Positions 21,076 through 29,496 of a stretch of DNA of 64,000 nt are shown here, in pieces. A program made the translations under genes and the position numbers. This stretch comes from CAWBRT01 sp963791145. GTDB taxonomy: Bacteria; Acidobacteriota; Terriglobia; Terriglobales; Acidobacteriaceae. Position 1 is the first letter of the stretch. Each line of letters opens with the position of its first letter. The stretch covers positions 310,001 through 374,000 of the forward strand of contig CAWBRT010000007.1 of the NCBI GenBank assembly GCA_963791145.1. The letters run 5' to 3'. Below the pieces are notes generated by a model. It saw nothing but the letters and a program-made list of their open reading frames with translations. It made no database searches and was not told the origin of the DNA.

Positions 21076-22218
21076 ATGTCCGTGGCAGAGCGCAACCAGC
21101 ATCCCTTTCAGACTGACGATCCCAGGCTCCGGCCGATTGCCGAGAAGGTCATGGCGCAGGAGCGCCTGGGAACCGCAGACGGTCTGGTGCTCTACCAAAC
21201 GGGCGATATTCTGGCGGTGGGCTGGCTGGCCAATCATGTGCGCGAACGCATGCACGGCGACCGCGCCTACTTCAACGTCAACCGCCACATCAATCCCACC
21301 AACGTTTGCGTGGCTGCCTGCCGCCTGTGCGCCTTCGGGCGCCGCAAGGGCGCTCCCGGGGCTTACACCATGGCCCTGGAAGAGGCGTGGCGTTCGGCTG
21401 CCTCCGGCTACAGCGAGGCGGTAACTGAGTTCCACATCGTCGGCGGGCTGCATCCCGACCTGCCTCTGGAGTATTTCCTCGACCTGGTTCGCGGCCTCAA
21501 GGAGCGTTTCCCGCAGGTGCATCTGAAGGCCTTCACCATGGTCGAGATTGCCTTCTTCGCCAAGCGGGCCAAACTCTCCATTCGCGACACTCTGCTCAAG
21601 TTCAAGGAAGCGGGCGTGCAATCGATGCCCGGCGGCGGAGCGGAGATTTTCAACGAGCGCGTGCGCGCCATCATCTGCGATCACAAGATCGACGGCAACG
21701 AGTGGATCGAGACCGCCCGCATTGCCCACCAGATCGGGCTCAAATCCAACGCCACCATGCTTTACGGCCACATCGAAAACGACGAAGACCGGGTCGACCA
21801 CATGCTTCGTCTGCGCCAATTGCAGGACGAGACGGGCGGCTTCCAGTGCTTTATTCCGCTCTCGTTCCATCCTGCGAATACCATGCTTCGCCATCTGCCC
21901 ACCACGACCGGAATGCAGGACCTCAAGCAGATCGCGGTCGGGCGCCTGCTGCTGGACAATTTTCCGCACGTGAAATCCTATTGGCAGATGATGACCCCTA
22001 AGGTGGCGCAGATTTCCCTTCGCTTCGGAGCAGACGATATTGATGGCACGGTAGTGGAGGAGAAGATCTACCACGATGCTGGGGCAACGACTCCGCAGGG
22101 CCTCCGGCGCCGCGACCTGATCCGGCTGATTCAGGAAGCCGGGCGGCAGCCATTCGAGCGCGACACTCTGTATCGTCCGGTGGTGCGCGACGAGACGACC
22201 TTCACCATCGCCGTCTAA
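21076..22218 (+). CDS. mqnE: Aminofutalosine synthase, radical SAM enzyme
   Basis: The 380-residue protein is a radical SAM enzyme with the cluster motif CxxxCxxC in NVCVAACRLCAFGRR. It continues with EFHIVGGLHPDLPLEYFLD, TMVEIAFFAK, MPGGGAEIF and a C-terminal YWQMMTPKVAQISLRFGADD, all typical of the MqnE/MqnC group. MqnE condenses a chorismate-derived enolpyruvyl benzoate with SAM to give aminofutalosine, the first intermediate of this menaquinone route. The neighbouring MqnC paralogue (cyclic de-hypoxanthine futalosine synthase) is close in sequence; LKAFTMVEI and the start region favour MqnE. I chose ATG 21076 over GTG 21028, as homologues begin near there. Likely an operon with the UbiA-family gene. 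Confidence 0.85.
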   Translation: MSVAERNQHPFQTDDPRLRPIAEKVMAQERLGTADGLVLYQTGDILAVGWLANHVRERMHGDRAYFNVNRHINPTNVCVAACRLCAFGRRKGAPGAYTMALEEAWRSAASGYSEAVTEFHIVGGLHPDLPLEYFLDLVRGLKERFPQVHLKAFTMVEIAFFAKRAKLSIRDTLLKFKEAGVQSMPGGGAEIFNERVRAIICDHKIDGNEWIETARIAHQIGLKSNATMLYGHIENDEDRVDHMLRLRQLQDETGGFQCFIPLSFHPANTMLRHLPTTTGMQDLKQIAVGRLLLDNFPHVKSYWQMMTPKVAQISLRFGADDIDGTVVEEKIYHDAGATTPQGLRRRDLIRLIQEAGRQPFERDTLYRPVVRDETTFTIAV

Positions 22219-22360
22219 GGTTCGTCAGCTTCTCTCTCCGCCTCCTTTCCGTTCCGTGTGGCACGCCACGTGCTCGGCACATTTCGGTTCTTCCTGGCCT
22301 GTAAGTGGGCCGCCGGCAAGTCCTTTCCGAATTGTTAAAGCAACTTTTCATTTGCTCCGG

Positions 22361-22386
22361 TGCTTCTGTAGAAGCAGGTGTACAAT
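22361..22386 (+). promoter_or_regulatory. Palindrome and possible -10 box upstream of the HPF-sigma gene
   Basis: TGCTTC-TGTA-GAAGCA (22361-22376) is a perfect 6-bp palindrome with a 4-base centre, five bases before TACAAT (22381-22386), a good -10 match, 48 bases ahead of the ATG. The centre TGTA is shared with the palindrome before lon (29419-29434). Operator function is inference. Confidence 0.4.
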
Positions 22387-22433
22387 TCCGGGCACAGGAA
22401 GAACCGCTGGGAACTCCTGTCCGGAGCCCACGC

Positions 22434-23477
22434 ATGAACGTGCATTTCACGTACAAACTCTCCAAGACGTCCGATCTCGAAAAAAACATTACGCAGCAAA
22501 TTCAGAAGCTCGAAAAACGCCTGCAGGTGTTTCGTCCGGACATGGTTTCGCTGATCGGCTCGGTGGACGAGCACCCCAAGACGGGCTTCGTAGTGGCGGT
22601 GAATCTGCGCCTGCCGTCGGGACAACTGGCGTCGCGCGAGACCGCGGACACGGCGGTCAGCGCCATCAAGGTTTGCTTCGACAGCCTGAAGGAACAGTTG
22701 TCCAAGCATATGGATCATCTGCGCGCCGATTGGAAGTGGCCGCGGCGCAGGCGCGTGGAGCGCACCCGCGAGGAGCCGCAGGTTCCCTTCGAGGAGACGC
22801 TGGCGGCGGTGCAACCCGAGCTGGTTTCCGAACAGGACATCACCGTCTGGCTTAATGCCAATCTGGAGCAGTGGAAGCGTTTCGTGGAGCGGGAGCTGAG
22901 CTACCGCAGCAGCAGCGGGCAGTTCAGGCAGCAGGAGATCATGGCGGAGGAGGTTATTGACGAAGCCATTGCCAACGCGCTGGACGGGCGCACGGAAAAA
23001 CCCGAGAAGGTGACCCTGGAGCCGTGGCTGTACTTCCTGTCGCGCGCCGCCATCGACCGTCTCGCGCAACAGGCCCGCGGCGAAGATGGCCAGGTTGGAT
23101 TGGATTCCAACGTGCGCGGCGAAGTCGCCAGCGGCAGCGATGAAGCCATGCTGCAGTTCCACCATCCTGACGAAATGGTTACCAACGAGAACCTCATTGC
23201 CGACGGGAGCGCCTCCACGCCGGAGGAGATCGCCGCCAACGACGAGGTGGTGGCCATGGTCGAGATGGCCCTGCGCCATGCTCCCCATGAGGATCGCGAA
23301 GCCTTCATCCTGTTCACCATAGAGGGCTTCACCGTACCGGAGATCGCGGTGATCTCCGGCCGCCAGCCGGAACAGGTGCATGCTTCCATTGCCAGCGCGC
23401 GCGAGCAGCTGCGCAAGGCCCTGCCGGTTACCGAGCAACTCAGAAACAAACTGATCGAGCATTCCAAGCCCGCCTGA
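22434..23477 (+). CDS. Ribosome hibernation factor (HPF/RaiA) domain fused to a sigma-70-like module
   Basis: A 347-residue protein of two parts. Residues 1-105 match the S30AE/HPF ribosome-binding domain (MNVHFTYKLSKTSDLEKNI, MVSLIGSVDEHPKT, FVVAVNLRLPSGQLAS, TAVSAIKVCFDSLKEQL). After a basic linker (WPRRRRVERTREE), residues 160-345 read like sigma-70: a region-2-like helix set (EVIDEAIANALDG, EPWLYFLSRAAIDRLAQQ) and a region-4-like helix-turn-helix (HEDREAFILFTIEGFTVPEI, SGRQPEQVHASIASAREQL). It could couple ribosome inactivation to transcription. Start ATG 22434 follows CCGGAG. The eRF1-like gene starts 88 bases downstream. Whether the sigma part still binds RNA polymerase is unknown; the region-2 DNA-melting aromatics are not obvious. 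Confidence 0.75.
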   Translation: MNVHFTYKLSKTSDLEKNITQQIQKLEKRLQVFRPDMVSLIGSVDEHPKTGFVVAVNLRLPSGQLASRETADTAVSAIKVCFDSLKEQLSKHMDHLRADWKWPRRRRVERTREEPQVPFEETLAAVQPELVSEQDITVWLNANLEQWKRFVERELSYRSSSGQFRQQEIMAEEVIDEAIANALDGRTEKPEKVTLEPWLYFLSRAAIDRLAQQARGEDGQVGLDSNVRGEVASGSDEAMLQFHHPDEMVTNENLIADGSASTPEEIAANDEVVAMVEMALRHAPHEDREAFILFTIEGFTVPEIAVISGRQPEQVHASIASAREQLRKALPVTEQLRNKLIEHSKPA

Positions 23478-23565
23478 GACCGGGGCCTCCGGCCATCCAG
23501 CCAAGGGCAAAGGAGGCTTGGGCCGGAGACTCGGCGAAGGCGAATAACGAGTTCAGGAGGTGCCG

Positions 23566-24729
23566 ATGATTACACGAACGGAAATCCGCGAACTAGCCGA
23601 CTTCGAATCGGCGCAGGGATGCGCCGTCACTTTTTGCTACCAGCCCGGCCCGCCACAGAACCAGTCGCATCGCGAGGAGGCGATCCTGGTCAAGGATCTG
23701 GTGCGCGGCGTCCTGCGCGAGATCGAGAAATCAGGCCGCAACCGCTGCGTCCGCGCCGATCTGGACCGCATTCTGGCCGTGGCGGAACAGCTGCATGGCA
23801 ACAGCGGCAAAGCGAAGGTGATCTTCGCCGAATCGTCCCAGAACTTCTGGCGCGAGTACAACCTTCCCCCGTGGCTGGACGGCACGCGGCTGTTCATCAA
23901 TCGCCGCTTTCATCTGCAGCCGCTGGCGCCGCTGCTGCAATACCGGCCGCGCGTCTGCGTCTGCGCCCTCGATCGCACCAAAGCCCGTCTGTTCGATTAC
24001 CAGAACGAGCAGTGCAAGGAGGTCATCGGCTTCTTCAACGAGCTGCCGCGAACGCCTGAAATCGAAGGACTGGGCCGTTATGAGACCGGCCACGTCGGCC
24101 GGCATCTCTCCGAGCTGGCCAAGCACCACTATAAGCAGGTGGCGGACACGATTCTGAAGTTCTTCGAGCGCCGCGGCTGCGAGAACCTGGCCGTCGGCAT
24201 TCGTGACGAGATCTGGCCCGTGTTCGAATCCGTTCTCCATCCCTATCTGAAAAAGAACCTCGTGGGCCGCTTCGCCATCGACCCGACAGTCGATGCGCAG
24301 CAGATCAAAAGCAAGGTCGACCGCTTGCTGTCCGAGCAGAATTCCAGCCGCCGGCAGGAGCTGGTGCGCGACGTCGTGGGAGAGGCGCAGCGCAAGGGAC
24401 GCGGCGCCGCCGGACTGCGCCACGTGCTGCGCTCGCTCGAGCAGGGAGAGGTGCAGGTCCTGCTGTTAGGTGAGCGCTTTCATGCCGCCGGGGTCGTCTG
24501 CCGTCATTGCGGGCATATCGATTTCAAGACGCAGGTGAATTGCGTGGTGTGCTCGCATCCGGTCACTGCGGTCGAGGATCTCGCCGATCCCATCCTCGGC
24601 AGCGCCCTGCGCAGCGGCATCGAGGTAGTGTATGTGCAGGATGATCCGGTGCTGGAGGCCTCCGGTCACATCGCCGCCTTGCTGCGCTTCCGCGCCGACC
24701 AGAACAAGGCGGCACAGCAGGCAAGTTAG
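23566..24729 (+). CDS. Bacterial eRF1-like (archaeo-eukaryotic release factor family) protein
   Basis: The 387-residue protein resembles the bacterial members of the archaeo-eukaryotic release factor superfamily. Residues 1-130 are an N-terminal alpha/beta domain; the central domain contains the family segment RVCVCALDRTKARLFDY and then GRYETGHVGRHLSELAKHHY at the position of the catalytic loop (usually GGWSQ- or GGQ-like), so the Gln is not in its standard place. The C-terminal domain carries a two-CxxC zinc ribbon, CRHCGHIDFKTQVNCVVC. Relatives hydrolyse peptidyl-tRNA on stalled ribosomes. Start ATG 23566 is five bases after AGGAGG. Position directly after the HPF-sigma gene argues for a shared ribosome-stress role. 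Confidence 0.75.
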   Translation: MITRTEIRELADFESAQGCAVTFCYQPGPPQNQSHREEAILVKDLVRGVLREIEKSGRNRCVRADLDRILAVAEQLHGNSGKAKVIFAESSQNFWREYNLPPWLDGTRLFINRRFHLQPLAPLLQYRPRVCVCALDRTKARLFDYQNEQCKEVIGFFNELPRTPEIEGLGRYETGHVGRHLSELAKHHYKQVADTILKFFERRGCENLAVGIRDEIWPVFESVLHPYLKKNLVGRFAIDPTVDAQQIKSKVDRLLSEQNSSRRQELVRDVVGEAQRKGRGAAGLRHVLRSLEQGEVQVLLLGERFHAAGVVCRHCGHIDFKTQVNCVVCSHPVTAVEDLADPILGSALRSGIEVVYVQDDPVLEASGHIAALLRFRADQNKAAQQAS

Positions 24730-24734
24730 GAGAT

Positions 24735-24826
24735 GGGATCTAGGGTTTAGGGGTTAGGTTTTAAGGGATTTGTCCGTTGATGCAGATTTCCCGTTTTCAT
24801 TGATCCCTGAACCCTGATCCCTAATG
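24735..24826. repeat. Inverted pair of AGGGATT/AGGGTTT-type arrays
   Basis: Left arm 24735-24769 (GGGATCTAGGGTTTAGGGGT and on), right arm 24802-24826 (TGATCCCTGAACCCTGATCC and on), spacer about 32 bases. A fourth sequence family with the same layout; a single array of this type also occurs at 43294-43333. It begins six bases after the eRF1-like stop codon. Confidence 0.78.
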
Positions 24827-24926
24827 CCTATTTTCGTGCCTTCCTCCAGAGCGCGCTTGTGCAGGCTTGAGCGGTTTGACCGGGTTCGCTCGTGTCTCTT
24901 ACACTAATCTTTTGGCTTTGTAAGTA

Positions 24927-25057
24927 CCGGGTCGGTGGAGACCCGGCCAATAGGGCCGACCGTTGTGATCTGTGGTTCCCAGCGGAGGCGCGCAGCCGTA
25001 CCTCGCCGGAGTGATGGCGTGATTCCAACACTGATCTCGTGGTTCTAACACTGATCT
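24927..25057 (+). promoter_or_regulatory. Leader of tig: hairpin and 20-bp-spaced direct repeats
   Basis: A 7-bp hairpin CCGGGTC-GGTGGA-GACCCGG sits at 24927-24946. Two 15-base direct repeats, TTCCAACACTGATCT (25023-25037) and TTCTAACACTGATCT (25043-25057), differ at one base and are exactly 20 bp apart, two helical turns, ending directly before the GAAGG ribosome site of tig. This spacing would suit a protein bound to one face of the DNA. Confidence 0.45.
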
Positions 25058-25069
25058 GAAGGCACTTCC

Positions 25070-26359
25070 TTGAATTCAACAGAAACCAGCAAGAACGAAA
25101 GCACTAGCCCCTGCCAGCGCGAGGTTGCCGTCGAAATCCCGGCTGAAGTGGTGGCGCAAGAAGAGCAGGCGGTCGTCAGCAAGTTTCAGAAGTTTGCCCG
25201 TGTCCCGGGATTTCGCAAGGGGAAGGTTCCCGCCGCGATCATCCGCCAGCGCTTCGGCGAGGACATCAAGAGCGAACTGGTCGAGCATCTGGTGCCGCGT
25301 TACTTCCGCAAGGAGACCGAGAAGCAGAATCTCGTGCCGGTCTCGCAGCCGCGCGTGACCGACCTCGATCTGAATGCCGGCCAGCCGATGCGCTTCAAGG
25401 CGACCTTCGAGGTCCTGCCCGAAGTGAACGTCGAGGGCTACCAGGAGATTCGTCCGGACAAGCAGGAAGTCAGCGTCACGCCCGAGGAAGTTGACCAGGC
25501 GCTGGCCAATCTGCGCGAGCAGCACTCCAGCTACGAAAACGTGGAAGAGGATCGCCCGCTGGCCGACGGCGACTTTGCCCAGGCATCGTTCAGCGGCAAG
25601 GGGAAGGAAGAAGGCGCGGAGCCGGTCAACGTGGAAGACGTGCTGGTCGAAATCGGCGGGACCAACACCATCAAGGAATTCACCGAGAACCTTCGTGGCG
25701 CCAAGGCGGGCGAGGAGCGGCAGTTCGAGGTCAGCTACGCGGCCGATTTTCCCGAGCAGCGCCTGGCCGGCAAGACGGTTGGCTATGACGTCAAGGTGCG
25801 GGGCATCAAGCGCAAGAACATGCCCGAACTGAATGACGACTTCGCCCGCGAGGTGGGCAGCGAATTCGAATCGCTGGAAAAGCTGAAGCAGCGGCTGCAC
25901 GATGACATCCAAGAACAAAAGACGCGCCAGGAAGAGCAGCGCGGCAAGGACAAACTCATTCAGGACCTGGTGACCAAGTTCGATATCGCCGTGCCGGACG
26001 CGCTGGTCGAGCAGCAGATCGATACCCGTCTGGAGCGCGGATTGCGCGCCCTGGCCGCCCAGGGACTGCGCTCCGAAGACCTGAAGCGGATGGACGTCGG
26101 CCGTTTGCGCGAAGGCCAGCGGCAGGCCGCGCGCCGCGAGGTTCAGGCATCTCTACTGCTGGACAGGATCGCTGACCTGGAAAAGATCGAGATCAGCGAT
26201 GAGGAGCTGCAGAAAGAGGTCGATTCGCTGGCGCGCCAGATGCAGCAGACGCCCGAGGCCGTGCGCAAGCGCCTTGAGGAGAACGGCTCGATTGATCGCT
26301 TGCGGGCAAGGATTAGAAACGAGAAGACCCTGGACAAGCTCTACCGCGGAACGGAGTAG
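25070..26359 (+). CDS. tig: Trigger factor, ribosome-associated chaperone and peptidyl-prolyl isomerase
   Basis: The intact 429-residue protein has the three trigger factor regions: ribosome-binding N-domain with the signature GFRKGKVP (VPGFRKGKVPAAIIRQRFG), a central FKBP-like domain (about 150-245: RPLADGDFAQASFSGKG, GEERQFEVSYAADFPEQRLAGKTVGYDV), and the long helical C-domain (LKQRLHDDIQEQKTRQ, QMQQTPEAVRKRLEENG). It meets nascent chains at the ribosome exit. Start is TTG 25070 with GAAGG seven bases upstream, giving MNSTETSKNES, a plausible N-terminus. It heads the classic tig-clpP-clpX-lon neighbourhood linking folding and proteolysis. Confidence 0.96.
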   Translation: MNSTETSKNESTSPCQREVAVEIPAEVVAQEEQAVVSKFQKFARVPGFRKGKVPAAIIRQRFGEDIKSELVEHLVPRYFRKETEKQNLVPVSQPRVTDLDLNAGQPMRFKATFEVLPEVNVEGYQEIRPDKQEVSVTPEEVDQALANLREQHSSYENVEEDRPLADGDFAQASFSGKGKEEGAEPVNVEDVLVEIGGTNTIKEFTENLRGAKAGEERQFEVSYAADFPEQRLAGKTVGYDVKVRGIKRKNMPELNDDFAREVGSEFESLEKLKQRLHDDIQEQKTRQEEQRGKDKLIQDLVTKFDIAVPDALVEQQIDTRLERGLRALAAQGLRSEDLKRMDVGRLREGQRQAARREVQASLLLDRIADLEKIEISDEELQKEVDSLARQMQQTPEAVRKRLEENGSIDRLRARIRNEKTLDKLYRGTE

Positions 26360-26544
26360 CCGGAATCAGGTTTCCCGGCGCCGTCGCGGAGGCGCGGTCC
26401 GCTGTATTATGTGTTCAGGTGTGCAGGACAGCGGTGAAGGCCGCCCCAGGCCCCAAGGAAGGCGGCTTGGGCGGGAAAAAGGTTGAGGGGCCCTGCGTCA
26501 GTTAACGCGCGCCCAGCCGGGCGCATCGATAAAGGAGCGAACCT

Positions 26545-27135
26545 ATGCTTGTGCCCATGGTGATCGAGCAAACCAGCAGGGGCGAGCGTGCGTATGACAT
26601 TTATTCCCGGCTGCTCCGGGATAACATCATTTTTCTTGGTACTCCGATCGACGACCAGGTTGCTAACCTGGTAATAGCGCAGATGTTGTTCCTGGAAGCG
26701 GAAGACCCCGAAAAGGACATTTCGCTCTATCTCAATTCGCCAGGCGGTTCGATCACGGCCGGCATGGCGGTCTACGACACCATGCAGTTCATTCGTCCCG
26801 ACGTAGTCACCATCTGCATCGGGCAGGCGGCGAGCATGGCGGCATTGTTGCTGGCCGGCGGCGCTCCCAAGAAGCGCTTTGCCCTGCCGACCTCCCGCAT
26901 CCTCATCCATCAGCCGTTGATCATGGGCGGGGGCATCTCCGGCCAGGCGACCGATATCGACATCCAGGCGCGGGAGATCCTGCGCATGCGGGAAATTACC
27001 AATCAGTTACTGGCAAAGCACTCCGGCCAGATGCTGGAGAAGGTAGAGCGCGACGTGGAACGCGATTTCATCATGAACTCCCAGCAGGCAAAAGAATATG
27101 GATTGATTGATGAAATCATCTTCAAGCACCGATAA
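26545..27135 (+). CDS. clpP: ATP-dependent Clp protease proteolytic subunit
   Basis: The 196-residue serine protease subunit is intact. Catalytic Ser97 lies in GQAASMAALLL, His122 in ILIHQPLIMGGG and Asp near 170 in VERDVERDF. ClpP forms a double heptameric chamber fed by ClpX, encoded 320 bases downstream. AAAGGAGCG before ATG 26545 is a strong ribosome site. The interval to clpX is long for an operon and contains an inverted repeat, so clpX may have its own promoter. Confidence 0.97.
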   Translation: MLVPMVIEQTSRGERAYDIYSRLLRDNIIFLGTPIDDQVANLVIAQMLFLEAEDPEKDISLYLNSPGGSITAGMAVYDTMQFIRPDVVTICIGQAASMAALLLAGGAPKKRFALPTSRILIHQPLIMGGGISGQATDIDIQAREILRMREITNQLLAKHSGQMLEKVERDVERDFIMNSQQAKEYGLIDEIIFKHR

Positions 27136-27457
27136 GGTATTTACCCACTTGCGGTGCCGGTCTGGAAGTGGCAGTTTCCGGCTGTTCTGGATCCTGATAG
27201 GCCTAGGCCGGAAGTGGCGGACGGAAGGGTTCCTGGGGGCGGTTCACCAATGGTAACTTCCATTGGGGAAGCAAGTTGATGTTCAATTAAGGCAGTCCCA
27301 GGCCTGTGAATGACAGCCCCGAGGGAAAGGGGCGTATCAGCGGGGCTTCCGCCAGATAGACAGCAGCGCGAAACTCGCGTGGCAAGGAGTCCGAGGATCG
27401 TCTTGCTGCACGGCGGGCCGGCTGCTGCAAAAAGTTTGTCAGTGTCGAGGGAGTCAC
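27136..27457. other. clpP-clpX intergenic region with an inverted repeat
   Basis: A 322-base gap without a gene. It contains a perfect 7-bp inverted repeat CCAATGG-TAACTT-CCATTGG (27247-27266), not followed by a T-run, so operator or RNA structure rather than a terminator. GC is average. The clpX ATG at 27458 has GAGGGAG upstream. Confidence 0.45.
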
Positions 27458-28727
27458 ATGAGACGGTCTGGTTCGGATGAAGTTCTGCGCTGCTCGTTTT
27501 GCCACAAGTCCCAGGATGCTGTCGCCAAATTGATTTCTTCTCCCAGCGATTATCCCCGGGCCTACATCTGCGACGAATGTGTCGCCGTTTGCAATTCTAT
27601 TCTCGAGGACGACCGCAGCGAAGCTCAGCCGGCGGCCGCTCCCAGTCAGCTGCCCAAGCCGCAGGAAGTGAAAGCCTTTCTCGATGAATACGTGATCGGC
27701 CAGGAACAGACCAAGAAGAAGCTGGCGGTCGCCGTTTATAACCACTACAAGCGCGTCTACATGAATCGCCAGCGCAACGGCGATATCGAGCTCTCCAAAT
27801 CGAACATCCTGCTGATCGGTCCCACCGGAACCGGCAAGACCTTGCTGGCGCAGACGCTGGCCAAGATGCTTGACGTGCCCTTCGCCATTGTCGACGCCAC
27901 CACGCTCACCGAGGCCGGCTACGTCGGCGAGGATGTCGAGAACATCATTCTCAAGCTGCTGCAGTCCGCCGATGGCGACGTCGCCCGGGCGCAGACCGGA
28001 ATCATCTATATCGACGAGATCGACAAGATCGGGCGCAAGGACGAGAATCCGTCGATTACCCGCGATGTCAGCGGCGAGGGCGTGCAGCAGGCGCTGCTGA
28101 AGATCCTGGAAGGAACGGTCGCCAATGTTCCGCCCCAGGGCGGACGCAAGCATCCGCACCAGGAGTTCACGCCGGTCGACACCACCAATATTCTGTTCAT
28201 CTGCGGCGGCGCCTTTGTCGGCCTGGAGCGCGTCATCGGCCGGCGCGTCGGCAAGCGCGCCATGGGCTTCCGCTCCGGCGAGACGCCGGGCGAGGAAGCT
28301 GGTAGCCCACAGCAAGCGCGACAGCGAACTGCTGCGCAAGGCGGAACCGCAGGACCTGATCAAGTTCGGGTTGATTCCGGAGTTCGTCGGCCGCCTGCCG
28401 GTGATGGGAATTCTGGACGATCTGGACGAGGATGCCCTGGTCGAAATCCTGACGCGGCCGCGCAACGCCATCACCAAGCAATATCAGCGGCTGTTCGAGT
28501 TCGAGAACGTCAAGCTGTGCTTCACCGCCGAGGCCCTGCGCAGCATCGCCCACGAAGCCACGCAACGCAAGGTGGGCGCGCGCGGACTGCGCATGATCCT
28601 GGAAGAGCTGATGCTCGACCTGATGTACCATCTGCCCAGCCAGAAGAAGGTGAAGGAATTCGAAGTCACGCGCGAGATGGTGGAGAAGCGCGACGTCTCC
28701 ATCGCCATGCTGGAGAAAGCAGGGTAA
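27458..28727 (+). CDS. clpX: ATP-dependent protease ATPase subunit ClpX (one frameshift)
   Basis: Corrected length about 422 residues. The N-terminal zinc-binding domain has CSFCHKSQ and CDECVAVCN (C4). The AAA+ module has Walker A GPTGTGKT, Walker B IIYIDEIDKI, pore loop GYVGEDVE and sensor regions; RLPVMGILDDLDED and RMILEELMLDLMY form the C-terminal small domain. ClpX unfolds tagged substrates and feeds ClpP. The frame breaks by one inserted base between about 28285 and 28305, around the AHSKRDSELLR segment, a variable loop region. Because all motifs on either side are intact and the gene is normally essential for stress survival, I regard this as a sequence error. A terminator follows 150 bases later. 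Confidence 0.95.
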
Positions 28728-28748
28728 TCGCTCCCGCGGCGCTCTACG

Positions 28749-28857
28749 GCAAAACCAGGGATGTAATAGACCTTCAAGTTCTGCTCACCGTCGCCGCTCC
28801 CTGGTGGTCGCGGCGACTGGAACGTTTCGCTTCGGTATACACCATCCCTGGTTTTGC
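28749..28857. repeat. 109-base nested inverted repeat after clpX
   Basis: Outer arms are a perfect 15-bp inverted repeat, GCAAAACCAGGGATG (28749-28763) and CATCCCTGGTTTTGC (28843-28857). Inside lies a second one, GTCGCCGC with GCGGCGAC, around a TCCCTGGTGGTC loop; note that CCCTGG of the outer arm recurs in that loop. The whole could form a long bulged hairpin in the clpX 3' RNA or a cruciform. No T-run follows, and a separate terminator lies just downstream. Confidence 0.7.
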
Positions 28858-28878
28858 TCTAAGGGTTGGCAGTTTTCG

Positions 28879-28910
28879 CCCCGGCAAACTCAAACGGTTT
28901 GCCGGGGTTT
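28879..28910 (+). terminator. Rho-independent terminator downstream of clpX
   Basis: Perfect 11-bp stem CCCCGGCAAAC / GTTTGCCGGGG with a 7-base loop, followed by TTTCGCTTTC. It would end the clpX transcript after the nested inverted repeat. Confidence 0.85.
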
Positions 28911-29070
28911 CGCTTTCTCCCGGCGCGGTTGCGCATGGTTGATTCTCCCGGATTGCCTTTTCCCATTCCGAGACAATGCATTGACTGCAGGCGGCGTGCC
29001 TGGCGGGAGACAATTTGCCCTGAGTACAGATTCTCTTTGCGGAATCCGGTATTGAAAGAGGAGGAACTAT

Positions 29071-29301
29071 TTGCGGTTTGGAGCTTATGGAATTGCCGGA
29101 GTGGCCGATGAAAGTTCTTACCCGGAAACGGGTACGCCCGCGCCGTTGTCTGCCTGGGGAGACCGCGGCTGCCGGTCGGCCGTGCGTGTGATCTCTGGAG
29201 CTTTCCAGGAGCGGGTTAAAGTGGCATGGATGGCTGGGAAAGAAATTTCCTGGGGCCTTGGTAACACTGTGCAACCGCAGAGTTATAGTGTGCAATTTTA
29301 G
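29071..29301 (+). CDS. Possible small protein of unknown function
   Basis: A 76-residue open frame starting at TTG 29071. The argument for it is a very strong ribosome site, AGAGGAGG, six bases upstream. The argument against is its composition (MRFGAYGIAGVADESSYPET and on), which shows no recognisable motif, signal peptide or helix pattern, and the region is otherwise intergenic between clpX and lon. It could also be a leader peptide or degraded gene. Confidence 0.3.
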   Translation: MRFGAYGIAGVADESSYPETGTPAPLSAWGDRGCRSAVRVISGAFQERVKVAWMAGKEISWGLGNTVQPQSYSVQF

Positions 29302-29418
29302 TGCCGTAAGGGTAAATTTTTGCCGTGCTCAGTGCGTTGGTCCCAAATTCGTCATCTCACAGATGAAGGGGATAGCCTAAGACACTTCGTGCGGCCCTGG
29401 CATTTGTTGCCCTAGGAT

Positions 29419-29434
29419 GCCTACTGTAGTAGGC
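29419..29434 (+). promoter_or_regulatory. Palindrome upstream of lon
   Basis: GCCTAC-TGTA-GTAGGC is a perfect 6-bp palindrome 63 bases before the lon start. Its TGTA centre matches the palindrome before the HPF-sigma gene (22361-22376), though the arms differ. A repressor site controlling lon is possible but unproven. Confidence 0.35.
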
Positions 29435-29496
29435 TCAAGAATAGAGGCGTGAGGCTGCGGGTTCTCTCTGGCAGCGCACAAAGGGAGCGGTATTTG

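Noticed and set aside
28749..28857. Integron attC site
   Set aside because: Length and inverted arms are suggestive, but the conserved RYYYAAC/GTTRRRY boxes are absent and there is no integrase or cassette array.
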